DNA from: Rhodobacter calidifons
GTDB taxonomy: Bacteria; Pseudomonadota; Alphaproteobacteria; Rhodobacterales; Rhodobacteraceae
NCBI RefSeq assembly: GCF_011174775.1
Contig: NZ_JAANHS010000003.1
Span: 282,389 to 346,388 of the forward strand
DNA length: 64,000 bases
Reading direction: 5' to 3'
Under the pieces are notes generated by a model. It did not search any database, was not told where the DNA came from, and saw nothing but the letters and a program-made list of their open reading frames with translations. Numbering within the stretch: the first letter of the stretch is position 1; the number at the start of each line of letters is the position of its first letter. Of the stretch, positions 25,271 to 34,819 are shown piece by piece. The translations under genes and the position numbers were made by a program.

Positions 25271-25475
25271 TCCGGCATCGCGGGCCAGAACACCGCGTTG
25301 CGGCGTGCTGGTTCCGGGCTGGCCGGCATCGGCCGCATCCCGTCCTTCGGCCGCCGCCACCGGATCTTTTGCGCAGACTGTCGGCGCGACCTTGCGGCCC
25401 CGCCGGGAACCCGCCTTGAAGGTGGACCTTCCGCCCGCCGCCGCCTAATCTGCCCCCTGACGTCACGAGGGGTCC

Positions 25476-27242
25476 ATGTCCGATCAGCCGTCCTACCAGG
25501 TCCTTGCCCGCAAGTATCGACCCGCCACCTTTGCCGACCTGATCGGGCAGGAGGCGATGGTCCGCACCCTGAAGAACGCCTTCGCCGCCGACCGGATCGC
25601 GCATGCCTTCGTGATGACCGGCGTGCGGGGGGTCGGCAAGACCACCACCGCCCGCATCATCGCCAAGGGGCTGAACTGCATCGGACCCGACGGCACCGGC
25701 GGCCCCACCACGGAACCCTGCGGCCAGTGCGAACCCTGCCGCGCCATCGCCGAGGGCCGTCATGTCGATGTGCTGGAGATGGACGCGGCCTCCCGCACCG
25801 GGGTCGGCGACATCCGCGAGATCATCGACTCGGTCCATTACCGGGCCGCTTCGGCGCGGTTCAAGGTCTATATCATCGACGAAGTCCACATGCTGTCCAC
25901 CGCGGCCTTCAACGCGCTGCTGAAGACGCTGGAGGAACCCCCGGCCCATGTGAAGTTCATCTTCGCCACCACCGAGATCCGCAAGGTCCCGGTCACCGTC
26001 CTGTCGCGCTGCCAGCGGTTCGACTTGAAACGCATCGAGCCCGAGGTGATGATGGCCCATCTGGCGAAGGTGGCCGAACTTGAAGGTGCGAAGCTGGCGC
26101 CAGAGGCGCTGGCGCTGATCACCCGCGCCGCCGAAGGCTCGGTCCGCGACGCGATGAGCCTGATGGATCAGGCCATCGCCCATGGTGCGGGGGAAACCAC
26201 CGGCGAACAGGTGCGCGCCATGCTGGGGCTGGCCGACCGCGGCCGGACGCTGGACCTGTTCGATCTGATCATGCGGGGCGACGCGGCCGCCGCGCTGGCC
26301 GAACTGTCCGCGCAATATGCCGATGGCGCCGATCCCATGGCCGTCTTGCGCGACCTGGCCGAGATCACGCACTGGATTTCCGTCATCAAGATCAACCCGG
26401 CCTCGGCCGAGGATCCGACCACTCCGCCGGACGAACAGGCGCGCGGGCTGGACATGGCCGGCCGCCTGCCGATGCGGGCGCTGACGCGGATGTGGCAGAT
26501 GCTGCTGAAGGCGATCGAAGAGGTGGCGCTGGCTCCGAATGCGATGATGGCCGCCGAGATGGCGGTGATCCGGCTGACCCATGTCGCCGACCTGCCCGAC
26601 CCGGAGACCCTGGTGCGCAAGCTTCAGGACAGCCCGCGTCCCTCGCCCCTGCCCGGAGGCGCACCGGCGGGCGGCGGCACGGGGATCGGCAACGGGGGCG
26701 GGTCGGTCCATGCGCCGCGCCTGACCCCGGCGCAGGCGGCGCCCTACCATGGCCCGACCATGACCGCCGCCGCTCCGCTGCTGGCCGAAGCCCAGGTGCA
26801 GGTCTACGCCAGCTTCGAGGCCGTCGTCGAACTGATCCGGCAGAAACGGGACATCCTGCTGCTGAACGAGGTCGAGACCGGCCTCCGCCTTGTCCACTAT
26901 GCCCCCGGACGGATCGAGTTCGAACCCGCCCCCGGCGCGAAACCCGACCTTGCCGCCCGGCTGAGCCAGCGCCTGCAAGCCTGGACCGGCGCGCGCTGGG
27001 GCGTCTCGGTCGTGGCCGCGGGCGGCGCGCCGACGATCGCCGAACAGCGCGACCGGGAACTGGCCGAGGTCCGGGCCGAGGCCGAAGGCAACCCTCTGGT
27101 GCAGGCCATCTTCGCGGCCTTCCCCGGCGCGCGGATCGCCGAGGTCCGCGCGCCCGAGACGCTGACGGCCGCCGCCGCCGAAGCCGCCCTGCCGCTGGCC
27201 GAAGCCGAAACGGACGACGACTGGGATCCGTTCGAGGAATGA
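25476..27242 (+). CDS. dnaX: DNA polymerase III subunits gamma and tau
   Basis: The protein has 588 residues. The AAA+ clamp-loader domain shows Walker A GVRGVGKTTTARIIAKGL near residue 49, a zinc-binding cluster with CGQCEPC, Walker B IIDEVHML, sensor-1 FATTEIRKVPVTVLSRC and FDLKRIEPE. A collar domain follows, then a Pro/Gly/Ala-rich linker from about 390 and a C-terminal tau-like domain ending DDDWDPFEE. It loads the beta clamp and couples the polymerase to DnaB. Whether a shorter gamma form is made cannot be seen: no obvious slippery heptamer was noticed. GAGGGG precedes the ATG, and the GNAT gene is coupled by ATGA. Confidence 0.96.
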   Translation: MSDQPSYQVLARKYRPATFADLIGQEAMVRTLKNAFAADRIAHAFVMTGVRGVGKTTTARIIAKGLNCIGPDGTGGPTTEPCGQCEPCRAIAEGRHVDVLEMDAASRTGVGDIREIIDSVHYRAASARFKVYIIDEVHMLSTAAFNALLKTLEEPPAHVKFIFATTEIRKVPVTVLSRCQRFDLKRIEPEVMMAHLAKVAELEGAKLAPEALALITRAAEGSVRDAMSLMDQAIAHGAGETTGEQVRAMLGLADRGRTLDLFDLIMRGDAAAALAELSAQYADGADPMAVLRDLAEITHWISVIKINPASAEDPTTPPDEQARGLDMAGRLPMRALTRMWQMLLKAIEEVALAPNAMMAAEMAVIRLTHVADLPDPETLVRKLQDSPRPSPLPGGAPAGGGTGIGNGGGSVHAPRLTPAQAAPYHGPTMTAAAPLLAEAQVQVYASFEAVVELIRQKRDILLLNEVETGLRLVHYAPGRIEFEPAPGAKPDLAARLSQRLQAWTGARWGVSVVAAGGAPTIAEQRDRELAEVRAEAEGNPLVQAIFAAFPGARIAEVRAPETLTAAAAEAALPLAEAETDDDWDPFEE

Positions 27243-27700
27243 TCCGGCAGGCGACACGGGACGATGCGGCCCTGATCGCGCGGCTGAATGTCCATGTCCA
27301 GGCCTGGCACGCCGCGCATTACCCCGAAGCCTTCTTTCCCGACCCCGATCCTGCCGCCCTTACCGCCTGGTTCGCCGACCGGCTGACCGACCCGGCCTGC
27401 ACCGCTTTCCTGGCCGGCGACCCGGCGACCGGCTATGCGCTCTGCACGCTTCAGACGCGCGAGCCTTCGGTCCTTTCGCCCGGCTATCGCCGCCTGATGG
27501 TCGATCAGATCGCGGTCGCACCCGAGGCGCGGCGTCAGGGCCAGGGCCGCGCGCTTCTGGCGGCGGCCCGCCGGCTGGCCCGCGACCTGAGGGCCGAGGA
27601 GATCCTGCTCGACACCTGGGACGCCAACGCCGATGCGCATGCGTTTTTCCGCGCGAACGGCTTCAGACCCCGCCGAATGCTGTTCCGCGCGATACCCTGA
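27239..27700 (+). CDS. GNAT-family N-acetyltransferase
   Basis: The protein has 153 residues, a single GNAT domain: IRQATRDDAALIARLN at the N-terminus, VDQIAVAPEARRQGQGRALL as the acetyl-CoA motif and ANADAHAFFRANGFRPRRM as motif B. It overlaps the dnaX stop by 4 bp (ATGA) and is followed by ybaB. The substrate is unknown; its place in the replication-repair operon does not by itself imply a role there. Confidence 0.88.
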   Translation: MIRQATRDDAALIARLNVHVQAWHAAHYPEAFFPDPDPAALTAWFADRLTDPACTAFLAGDPATGYALCTLQTREPSVLSPGYRRLMVDQIAVAPEARRQGQGRALLAAARRLARDLRAEEILLDTWDANADAHAFFRANGFRPRRMLFRAIP

Positions 27701-27754
27701 CCTTGCGTTGGACGACCCGGACCCGTATCTCGAAGGAAACAACAGGAGACTGAC

Positions 27755-28108
27755 ATGCTGAAGGGTCTGGGCGCATTGGGCGGGCTTGGCGACATGGCCA
27801 AGATGATGAAGGCCGCGCAGGAAATGCAGACGAAGCTGGCCGAGGTGCAGGAAGAGCTTTCCCGCACCATCGTCACCGGCGAGGCCGGGGCCGGGCTGGT
27901 CAAGGCGCGCGCCACCGCGAAGGGCGAGGTGACGGGGCTCGACATCGACCCCTCGATCCTGGTGGCGTCGGAGAAGGAGATGGTCGAGGACCTGATCCTC
28001 GCCGCGATCCGCGACGTGCAGGAACGCGCCCGCGCCCGCAACGACCAGGAGATGAACAAGCTGGCCGAGATCATGGGCATGCCGCCGGGCATGAAACTGC
28101 CCTTCTAG
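27755..28108 (+). CDS. ybaB: Nucleoid-associated protein, YbaB/EbfC family
   Basis: The protein has 117 residues. Its hallmarks are an N-terminal GLGDMAKMMKAAQEMQTKLAE helix, the beta segment GLVKARATAKGEVTGLDIDP and a C-terminal GMPPGMKLPF tail. These small dimers bind DNA broadly and are almost always encoded between dnaX and recR, as here. AACAGGAGA provides a strong ribosome site. Only 3 bp separate the stop from recR. Confidence 0.95.
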   Translation: MLKGLGALGGLGDMAKMMKAAQEMQTKLAEVQEELSRTIVTGEAGAGLVKARATAKGEVTGLDIDPSILVASEKEMVEDLILAAIRDVQERARARNDQEMNKLAEIMGMPPGMKLPF

Positions 28109-28111
28109 GAC

Positions 28112-28708
28112 ATGGCCGACGAAACCGGCATCGAGGCGCTGATCGCGCTGATGGCCCGGTTGCCGGGTCTCGGCCCCCGGTCGGCGCGGCGGGCGGTGCT
28201 GGTCCTGCTGAAGAAGCGCGCGCAGCTGATGGCCCCCCTGGCCCAGGCGCTGGCCGAGGTGGCGCTGGCGGCCAAGGACTGCCGGATCTGCGGCAACATC
28301 TCCACCGCCGAGATCTGCCCGATCTGCGCCGATCCGGCGCGGGCGACCGGCGAGATCTGCGTGGTCGAGGATGTGGCCGATCTCTGGGCGATGGAACGCG
28401 GCAAGGTCTTTCGCGGGCGCTATCACGTTCTGGGCGGCACGCTTTCGGCGCTGGACGCGGTGGGGCCGGAGGACCTTGGCATCCCGCGCCTCGTCGCCCG
28501 GGTGGCGGACGAGGGTATCCGCGAGGTGATCCTGGCGCTGAACGCCACCGTCGATGGCCAGACCACCGCGCATTACATCGCCGACGCCCTGGCCGGGACC
28601 GGGGCGCAGATCACCACCCTGGCCCAGGGCGTGCCCATCGGCGGGGAACTGGACTATCTCGACGACGGCACCATCGGCGCCGCCCTGCGCGCCCGCCGCC
28701 GGCTCTGA
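28112..28708 (+). CDS. recR: Recombination mediator RecR
   Basis: The 198-residue protein has an N-terminal helix-hairpin-helix ([18 protein letters not shown]), a Cys4 zinc finger ([16 protein letters not shown]), a Toprim domain ([15 protein letters not shown] and [17 protein letters not shown]) and the C-terminal Walker-B-like region. RecR works with RecO and RecF to load RecA on gapped DNA. It is cotranscribed with dnaX-GNAT-ybaB, and a repeat element follows the stop. Confidence 0.96.
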   Translation: MADETGIEALIALMARLPGLGPRSARRAVLVLLKKRAQLMAPLAQALAEVALAAKDCRICGNISTAEICPICADPARATGEICVVEDVADLWAMERGKVFRGRYHVLGGTLSALDAVGPEDLGIPRLVARVADEGIREVILALNATVDGQTTAHYIADALAGTGAQITTLAQGVPIGGELDYLDDGTIGAALRARRRL

Positions 28709-28762
28709 CCGCACCGCTCCTCGGTGACTTCCCCCCTCGTCGCTGCCTGCCGTCGCTGCCTG

Positions 28763-28794
28763 CCGACGAGAAGCCGAAGGCGCACAAGGAGGCG
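28763..28794. repeat. GACGAG/GCCGAAGGC intergenic repeat, copy 1 (convergent gap)
   Basis: The 32 bp beginning CCGACGAGAAGCCGAAGG match 31 of 32 bases at 38428-38459. It is located between recR (+) and the HAD gene (-). Flanking CTCGTCG at about 28732 could pair with CGACGAG to make a stem. Confidence 0.8.
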
Positions 28795-28798
28795 TCGT

Positions 28799-29455
28799 TC
28801 AAAGGCCCAGCAAGTCCGGCAGGTCCGCCATCCGGTGAAACAGCGGCACGCCCAGCGCCGTCAGCTGCCGTGCCGTCACCGTGTCCGGCCCATGGCCCGC
28901 ATAGCCCAGCACCCGCATCCCCGCCGCCAGCCCGGCCTGCGCGCCCGAGGCGCTGTCCTCGATCACCACGCAGGCCTTGGGGTCCGCCCCGCAGGCCGCC
29001 GCCGCGCGCAGATAGACATCGGGCGCAGGTTTCGGCGCCCCGATCTCCTGCCCCGACAGCACCGCGCGGAACCGGCCCGTCAGCCCGTGCTGGCCCAGCG
29101 TGATCCGCATCTTGCGCATCGACCCGTTCGAGCCCACCGCACAGGGCACTCCGGCTGCCTCCAGCCGGTCCAGCAGCGCCACCACGCCGGGGATCAGCGG
29201 CACCCCGGCGGCCATCATCGCATACATCCGGTCGTAGAACCGGGCCACCCAGTCCTCGGGCAGGTCGGCCCCGGCCGCCCGCGCGCGCCGGGCCACCATC
29301 TCGACCGTGCCGCCGACGAAATCCGCCTCGAAGGCCTCGGGCGTCAGCGGCAGCCCATGCGCGGCCAGGTCCTTCAGGAACAGGTCGAAGGTCATCCCCT
29401 CGCTGTCGACGACCACCCCGTCGCAGTCGAACAGCACGGCTTGCGGTCGCGTCAT
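28799..29455 (-). CDS. HAD-IA hydrolase (phosphoglycolate phosphatase / beta-phosphoglucomutase-like)
   Basis: The protein has 218 residues. Motif I is VLFDCDGVVVDSEG with both Asp; motif II VGSNGSMRKM, motif III APKPAPDVYLRAA and motif IV VVIEDSASGAQAG are all intact. The cap insertion is the helical type 1 cap. It is a cytoplasmic Mg-dependent phosphatase or phosphomutase; the substrate is unclear. The gene is coupled to rsmD by ATGA, and the next gene upstream is also coupled, giving a three-gene run. Confidence 0.88.
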   Translation of the reverse strand: MTRPQAVLFDCDGVVVDSEGMTFDLFLKDLAAHGLPLTPEAFEADFVGGTVEMVARRARAAGADLPEDWVARFYDRMYAMMAAGVPLIPGVVALLDRLEAAGVPCAVGSNGSMRKMRITLGQHGLTGRFRAVLSGQEIGAPKPAPDVYLRAAAACGADPKACVVIEDSASGAQAGLAAGMRVLGYAGHGPDTVTARQLTALGVPLFHRMADLPDLLGL

Positions 29456-30015
29456 CCCGGGGCTCTCAGCAAGGTCACGATCGTGTCGCCATACTTGCGC
29501 CGGTCGGCAAGCGCGAACCCCTCCGGCACGGCGGGAGGCGCGCCCTCCTCCCAGACCACCATCGCACCGGGCGCCAGCCAGCCGCCGCCCAGCGCCGCCG
29601 CCAGCGCCGCCGCGCCCAGGTCCTTGCCATAGGGCGGGTCCAGGAACACCAGATCATGGGCCGCACCCGGGTTCGCGCCCAGCCGCCGCGCGTCCTGCCG
29701 CAGCACCCGCGTCTCGCCCTCGGCCTTCATCTTCGCGACATTGGCCCGGATCAGCGCCAGCGCCTTCGCCCCGTCATCCACAAAGGTCACCGCCACCGCC
29801 CCCCGGCTGAGCGCCTCGAGCCCCAGAGCCCCGGTCCCGGCAAACAGGTCCAGCACCCGCGCCCCCGCCACCGGATTGCCGTGGCCGCCGTTGACGAGCA
29901 GGTTGAAGATCGCCTCGCGCACCCGGTCCGAGGTGGGGCGCAGATGCGCCGCCGCATCGCCCTCGCCCACATCGGCCAGCTTCAGGCCCCGGCGCGCGCC
30001 GCCGATGATCCTCAT
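29452..30015 (-). CDS. rsmD: 16S rRNA (guanine(966)-N2)-methyltransferase
   Basis: The protein has 187 residues. MRIIGGARRGLKL at the N-terminus, RPTSDRVREAIFNLL, the SAM motif VLDLFAGTGALGLEALSRGA and the catalytic DPPYG motif in LVFLDPPYGKDL are all characteristic of RsmD. It methylates G966 of 16S rRNA during 30S assembly. Both ends overlap neighbours by 4 bp. Confidence 0.95.
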   Translation of the reverse strand: MRIIGGARRGLKLADVGEGDAAAHLRPTSDRVREAIFNLLVNGGHGNPVAGARVLDLFAGTGALGLEALSRGAVAVTFVDDGAKALALIRANVAKMKAEGETRVLRQDARRLGANPGAAHDLVFLDPPYGKDLGAAALAAALGGGWLAPGAMVVWEEGAPPAVPEGFALADRRKYGDTIVTLLRAPG

Positions 30016-31214
30016 GCCTTGAGCAAGGTCTTCAGGTCCCCGGTCCCGGCTATGATTTCCGGCGCCGGCGACTTGCCCGTCTCGATCAGCCGCTTGCCGA
30101 CCATGTAGGCCCGGCTGTCGTTCATCGCATCCACCGCAAGCAACTCGCCACCCCGGTAGTACCAGAAGCTCACCGCCTCGCCCTCGCCCTTGCGGGTGAC
30201 GATCCGGTCATAGCCCGTGTTCAGCCCGGCAATCTGAAGCTTCAGATCATACTGATCCGACCAGAACCACGGCTTCGCCGCATAGGGTGCCGCCGCGCCA
30301 AGGATGTTCGCCGCCACCGCCTCGGCCTGGTCAATGGCATTGCCGACCGATTCCAGCCGGATCCGCCCGCCCTGCCAGGGGAAGGACGCGCAATCCCCCG
30401 CCGCCCAGATGAACGGGTCCGAGGTCCGCCCCATCTCGTCCGTCGCGATGCCGTTGTCGATCGCCAGCCCTGCCGCCTCGGCCAGCTGGCTGTTCGGCGT
30501 GATCCCGACCCCCACGATCACGAAATCCGCCGGAAGCACCCGCCCGTCCTTCAGGACCGCGCCCTTGACACGACGGTCGCCCTCCAGCCGGTCCAGAGCC
30601 GTGGCTTCCAGCACCTTGACCCCATGCGCCTCATGCATGTCCCGCACGAAACCCGAGGTCTCGGGCGCGGCCACCCGTTGCAGGATGCGCGGCGCCATTT
30701 CCAGCACGGTGACGTCAAGGCCCAGCTTCGCCGCCACCGCGGCCGCTTCCAGCCCGATATAGCCGCCGCCGACGATGATGACGCGGCGGCCGGGGCGGAA
30801 CTCGGCCCGCATCGCATCGACATCAGCCAGCGTGCGCACGGTGAAGACCCCGTCCAGCGCCCCGCCGATCGCTGCCGGCAGGCGCCGCGGGCTGGATCCG
30901 GTGGTCAGCGCCAGATGGTCATAGGCCAGCGCCGCACCGCCGACCGTCACCGTCCGGGCGGCCCGGTCGATGGATGTGACCGGCTGGCCAAGGCGCAGCT
31001 CGATCCGGTTCTCGGCCCAGAACTCGGGCGCACGCAGCCAGAGCCGGTCGGCCTCCATCTCGCCCAGAAGATAGGCCTTCGACAGGGGCGGGCGCTGGTA
31101 GGGGGGCGCGGGTTCATCGCCCAGAAGGACGATCTCGCCGTCATGCCCCAGCGCCCGCAGCTTCGCCGCCAGCGACGCGCCGGCCTGCCCCGCGCCCACG
31201 ATCACCACCCGCAT
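30012..31214 (-). CDS. FAD-dependent ferredoxin reductase (rhodocoxin/putidaredoxin reductase type)
   Basis: The protein has 400 residues. The FAD motif VVIVGAGQAGASLAAKLR is followed by PPYQRPPLSKAYL, the NADH-binding motif VIIVGGGYIGLEAAAVAAKLG, the TPNSQLAEAAGL segment and the second FAD motif IWAAGDCASFP. The C-terminal reductase domain includes WFWSDQYDLKLQIAGL. These enzymes pass electrons from NAD(P)H to a [2Fe-2S] ferredoxin for a P450 or dioxygenase; no such partner is adjacent. The GGGAGG site favours the ATG at 31214 over one seven codons upstream. It overlaps rsmD by 4 bp. Confidence 0.88.
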   Translation of the reverse strand: MRVVIVGAGQAGASLAAKLRALGHDGEIVLLGDEPAPPYQRPPLSKAYLLGEMEADRLWLRAPEFWAENRIELRLGQPVTSIDRAARTVTVGGAALAYDHLALTTGSSPRRLPAAIGGALDGVFTVRTLADVDAMRAEFRPGRRVIIVGGGYIGLEAAAVAAKLGLDVTVLEMAPRILQRVAAPETSGFVRDMHEAHGVKVLEATALDRLEGDRRVKGAVLKDGRVLPADFVIVGVGITPNSQLAEAAGLAIDNGIATDEMGRTSDPFIWAAGDCASFPWQGGRIRLESVGNAIDQAEAVAANILGAAAPYAAKPWFWSDQYDLKLQIAGLNTGYDRIVTRKGEGEAVSFWYYRGGELLAVDAMNDSRAYMVGKRLIETGKSPAPEIIAGTGDLKTLLKA

Positions 31215-31305
31215 CTGCCGGCCTCCCTCTGGCATGTTCCACGCCGGACCCTATAACCCAAGCCGCAACAGGTGCAACGCACCAGAACGGAAAGGATTGC
31301 CGGAC

Positions 31306-31791
31306 ATGACGATTGCCGAAGGGATGCGACTTCCCGATGCCGCGCTGCTGCGGATGGGGGACAACGGGGCCGAGACTGTCAGCCTGGCCGACCGGCTCAG
31401 GGGCCGCAAGGTGGTGATCTTCGGCCTGCCCGGCGCCTATACCGGCACCTGCTCCACCGCGCATGTCCCAAGCTTCATCCGCACCGCCAGCGGCTTTGCC
31501 GCGAAGGGCGTGGACGAGATCATCTGCATCGCGGTCAACGATCCCTTCGTGATGAAGGCCTGGGGCGAGGCGACCGGCGCCACCGCCGCCGGGATCACCA
31601 TGCTTGCCGATGCCGATGCCAGCTTCACCCGCGCCATCGGCATGACCTTCGACGTGCCGCAGCTGGGGTTCTTCGCCCGGTCGAGGCGCTATTCGGCCCT
31701 GGTCGAGGACGGGGTGGTGACGAAGTTCAATCCGGAACCGGGCACCGGTTGCGAGATCTCGGCCGGCGAATACCTGCTCGCGCAGCTTTAG
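31306..31791 (+). CDS. Peroxiredoxin, Prx5 class
   Basis: The protein has 161 residues. The peroxidatic motif is GLPGAYTGTCSTAHVPSF with Cys49, preceded by the conserved Pro and Thr. The distal Arg is in the ARSRRYSALV region, and DPFVMKAWG is typical of the Prx5 class. It reduces peroxides with glutathione or glutaredoxin as likely electron donor. An AAGGA site precedes the ATG. The gene is divergent from the ferredoxin reductase gene and ends at a hairpin-forming repeat. Confidence 0.92.
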   Translation: MTIAEGMRLPDAALLRMGDNGAETVSLADRLRGRKVVIFGLPGAYTGTCSTAHVPSFIRTASGFAAKGVDEIICIAVNDPFVMKAWGEATGATAAGITMLADADASFTRAIGMTFDVPQLGFFARSRRYSALVEDGVVTKFNPEPGTGCEISAGEYLLAQL

Positions 31792-31843
31792 GCGGCGGCG
31801 CGTTGTCGGCTTCGTCGATCCTTGCAGGGCAACCTTACGAGGA

Positions 31844-31863
31844 GGAGACGAAGCCGAACGACG
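31844..31863. repeat. GGAGACGAAG-type intergenic repeat (convergent gap)
   Basis: The sequence GGAGACGAAGCCGAACGACG matches the complement of 21314-21333 at 19 of 20 bases. With the arm GTCGGCTTCGTC near 31805 it can form a stem. It lies between the peroxiredoxin (+) and the hypothetical gene (-) and probably terminates both. Confidence 0.7.
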
Positions 31864-31868
31864 CTGCG

Positions 31869-32231
31869 TCAGCCGGTTTCGCGCGCGTGGCGCTGGAAGG
31901 CGCGTTTCAGCAGGTCCAGTTCGGCGCGCAACAGGTCCAGCTCGGCCCGGATGTCCGCTTCCGGCACCACACCGGCAATCAGGGTGAAACTGCCAAGGGT
32001 CGCCGCGCCCGACAGCACCAGGAAGGTCTGCACCCCATCGTTCAGCGCCCGGGTCGGGATCGGCACCCGGATCACGAAGGCCCCCGGCTGCCCCGGAGCG
32101 GGGCTTGCCGTCACGCCCTCGACCACCTGTCCGCCGTGCCGCACCTCGACCGGAGGGGCGGCCTCGACCCCGGTCAGCACCGCTTCCCAGACCCCGCCAG
32201 AGATCCGGCCCCGTTCCAGTTTCATCGCCAT
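31869..32231 (-). CDS. Conserved-looking hypothetical protein with C-terminal coiled coil
   Basis: The 120-residue protein has no signal peptide or membrane helix. A beta-rich body (GGVWEAVLTGVEAAPPVEVRH and FTLIAGVVPEADI) is followed by a leucine-rich helix with an internal duplication, AELDLLRAELDLLKRAF. It begins directly after the TAG of the upstream gene, with GGAG eight bases before the ATG, so the two are likely cotranslated and may act together. I do not recognise the family. Confidence 0.7.
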   Translation of the reverse strand: MAMKLERGRISGGVWEAVLTGVEAAPPVEVRHGGQVVEGVTASPAPGQPGAFVIRVPIPTRALNDGVQTFLVLSGAATLGSFTLIAGVVPEADIRAELDLLRAELDLLKRAFQRHARETG

Positions 32232-33005
32232 CTACAGCTCCGCCCGTGGGCGGCGGCTGACCACCACATCGCGGATCGCGATCCGGGTCATCGCCGGATC
32301 GTTGAAGATCAGGTCCAGCCAAGCCCGCTCGATCCGGCGGTCGTTCAGGTCGGCATAGGCCAGATCGAATTCGGCCAGCCTGTCGCGGCCTGCCTCGGGC
32401 AGGGCGCTGACCGGCTGGGCCAGGTTGGGCCCGTGCTTGACGTTCAGCCGCGCGAAGGCCTTGACCGGCCGGTCGCAGTCCATGACCAGCTCGGCCCGCA
32501 CCAGATGCCGCGACCGCAGGCCCGCGATGGCCGCCTCCGGCAGGTTCAGCGCCAGCGACAGGAAACTGCCGCGAAACCCGAACACATCCACGACAAGGCC
32601 GAAAGGCGCCCGGTCCTCGGGCGCCTGGTTGCGGACCTGCCGGACGGCCACTTCGCCCAGCGGGCAGTCATGATACAGCGCGACGCCCTCGCCCAGCGCC
32701 GTGCGTGCGCCCGCGGCGACGGCCCCGCTGTCAGACAAGGGCCCGCGCCAGGCATCGGGGCGCCAGCTCCAGTCGGTGCCAAGCGGCATCTGCGGCAGAC
32801 CCGCGCCAAGCGGAGGAACCGCCAGCCGCGCCTCGGAGACCTGGATCACCCGGTCCAGCTGCCGCCGCATCGCCCGCGCCTCGTTGCGCAGCGCGCGCAG
32901 CTCCACGCTGTCCAGGTCGGGCGCCGCCTCGGCAAGGCGCGCCCAGCGCGCTTCGGTCCGCCGCTGGTGCCAGCCCTCGATACGGCGCGCGATCCAGCCG
33001 GCCAT
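32232..33005 (-). CDS. Hypothetical protein, DUF6478-like
   Basis: The protein has 257 residues, no signal peptide and no membrane helix. The N-terminal helix is basic and coiled (RRIEGWHQRRTEARWARLAE), followed by a beta-rich globular part with PLGTDWSWRPDAWRGPL, LYHDCPLGEVAVRQVRNQ and VVDVFGFRGSFLSLALNLP. This pattern resembles a Rhodobacterales family I recall as DUF6478; the name is from memory and untested. It lies 6 bp downstream of ilvD and immediately upstream of the 120-residue hypothetical gene. Confidence 0.65.
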   Translation of the reverse strand: MAGWIARRIEGWHQRRTEARWARLAEAAPDLDSVELRALRNEARAMRRQLDRVIQVSEARLAVPPLGAGLPQMPLGTDWSWRPDAWRGPLSDSGAVAAGARTALGEGVALYHDCPLGEVAVRQVRNQAPEDRAPFGLVVDVFGFRGSFLSLALNLPEAAIAGLRSRHLVRAELVMDCDRPVKAFARLNVKHGPNLAQPVSALPEAGRDRLAEFDLAYADLNDRRIERAWLDLIFNDPAMTRIAIRDVVVSRRPRAEL

Positions 33006-33011
33006 GACGCC

Positions 33012-34745
33012 CTACTGGTCCATGTAGACGTGGCTTTCGCCCTTCGCGCCGGGATGCGTGACCGCCCCCCAGCGCGCGCCACCGCAGAGCCTGGCGAACT
33101 TGTGCACCGCTCCGCTGGTATAGGCCGTCTTGCGCGGCCCCTTCCATTCGGCGCGGCGCTTCGCCAGTTCCTCGTCGGACAGGGCCACCGACAGTTCCCC
33201 GGTCAGCGCGTTCAGCGTGATGATGTCGCCGTTCTTCACAAGCGCGATCGGCCCGCCATGCGCGGCCTCGGGGCCGACATGGCCCACGCAGAAGCCCCGC
33301 GTCGCGCCCGAGAAGCGGCCGTCGGTGATCAGCGCCACCTTCTTGCCCATGCCCTGACCCGACAGCGCCGCCGTGGTCGCCAGCATCTCGCGCATCCCCG
33401 GACCGCCCGCCGGGCCCTCGTTGCGGATGACGATGACCTCGCCTTCCTTGTATTCCCGCTTCTTGACCGCCTCGAAGGCATCCTCTTCGCATTCGAACAC
33501 CCGCGCCGGTCCGGTGAAGACCTGCTCGGCCTCGGTCATGCCCGCGACCTTCACGATGGCCCCGTCGGGCGCGAGGTTGCCCTTCAGGCTGACCACACCG
33601 CCGGTTTTCGTGATGGGGCTTTCGATGTGGTAGATCACCCGCCCGTCGGCCTCGCCGCGGATCTCCTCAAGGCTTTCGCCCAGCGTCTTGCCCGAGGCGG
33701 TGATGCAGTCCAGATGCAGCAGGCCCGCCTTCGCCAACTCCTTCATCACCACGGCCACGCCGCCGACCTCGTGCAGGTCCTTGGCCACATATTTCCCGCC
33801 CGGCCGCAGATCGACGAAATAGGGCGTGTCCTTCATGCAGGCCGCCACGTCGAAGAGGTCGAAGTCGATTCCCGCCTCATGCGCGATGGCCGGCAGGTGC
33901 AGCGCGGCATTGGTCGAGCCGCCGGTGCAGCCGACGACCCGGGCGGCGTTTTCAAGCGACTTCCGCGTCACGATGTCCCGCGCGCGGATGTTCTTCTCGA
34001 TCAGGTTCATCACCGCCACGCCCGAGGCCTCGCAGAACTGGTCGCGGGATTCGTAGGGCGCCGGGGCGGAGGACGAATTCAGCAGCGCGAGGCCAATCGC
34101 CTCGGACACGCAGGCCATCGTGTTCGCGGTATACTGCGCCCCGCAGGCGCCCGAGGACGGGCAGGCCACCCGCTCCATGATCTCCAGTTCCGCATCCGAC
34201 AGGTTCCCGGCTTGGTGCTTGCCCACCGCCTCGAACATGTCCTGCACGGTGATGTCCTGGCCCTGATAGCGGCCGGGCAGGATCGACCCGCCATAGATGA
34301 AGACCGAGGGCACGTTCAGCCGCACCATCGCCATCATCATCCCCGGCAGGCTCTTGTCGCAGCCCGCCAGCCCCACAAGCGCGTCATAGCAATGCCCGCG
34401 CATCGTCAGTTCCACTGTGTCGGCGATGGCGTCGCGGCTGGCCAGCGAGGAGCGCATCCCCTCATGCCCCATGGCGATGCCGTCGGTCACGGTGATCGTG
34501 GTGAATTCGCGAGGGGTGCCGCCGCCCTTCTTCACGCCCTGCTTGACCACCTGTGCCTGACGGTTCAGCGCGATGTTGCAAGGCGCCGCCTCGTTCCAGC
34601 AGGTCGCCACGCCCACCCAGGGCTGATGGATCTCCTCCTCGGTGATCCCCATGGCGTAGAAATAGCTGCGGTGCGGAGCGCGCGCCGGGCCTTCGGTCAC
34701 ATGGCGGCTGGGAAGCTTCGACTTGTCGAAACGGGCTTTGGTCAT
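33012..34745 (-). CDS. ilvD: Dihydroxy-acid dehydratase
   Basis: The protein has 577 residues. It dehydrates 2,3-dihydroxy acids in valine, isoleucine and pantothenate synthesis. Cluster cysteines are in [34 protein letters not shown] and [16 protein letters not shown]. The Mg-site Lys and Ser regions ([11 protein letters not shown] and [19 protein letters not shown]) are intact. The length and the three spaced cysteines fit the Fe-S enzyme class. A good GGAG site lies just upstream, and two hypothetical genes follow within a few bases. Confidence 0.96.
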   Translation of the reverse strand: MTKARFDKSKLPSRHVTEGPARAPHRSYFYAMGITEEEIHQPWVGVATCWNEAAPCNIALNRQAQVVKQGVKKGGGTPREFTTITVTDGIAMGHEGMRSSLASRDAIADTVELTMRGHCYDALVGLAGCDKSLPGMMMAMVRLNVPSVFIYGGSILPGRYQGQDITVQDMFEAVGKHQAGNLSDAELEIMERVACPSSGACGAQYTANTMACVSEAIGLALLNSSSAPAPYESRDQFCEASGVAVMNLIEKNIRARDIVTRKSLENAARVVGCTGGSTNAALHLPAIAHEAGIDFDLFDVAACMKDTPYFVDLRPGGKYVAKDLHEVGGVAVVMKELAKAGLLHLDCITASGKTLGESLEEIRGEADGRVIYHIESPITKTGGVVSLKGNLAPDGAIVKVAGMTEAEQVFTGPARVFECEEDAFEAVKKREYKEGEVIVIRNEGPAGGPGMREMLATTAALSGQGMGKKVALITDGRFSGATRGFCVGHVGPEAAHGGPIALVKNGDIITLNALTGELSVALSDEELAKRRAEWKGPRKTAYTSGAVHKFARLCGGARWGAVTHPGAKGESHVYMDQ

Positions 34746-34819
34746 GGCGGCTCCTCCGGGCTTTCGGCTGGCCGCAAGGGATAAAGGCCCGCCCGCGCGG
34801 GGGCAAGCCGAATTGGACC

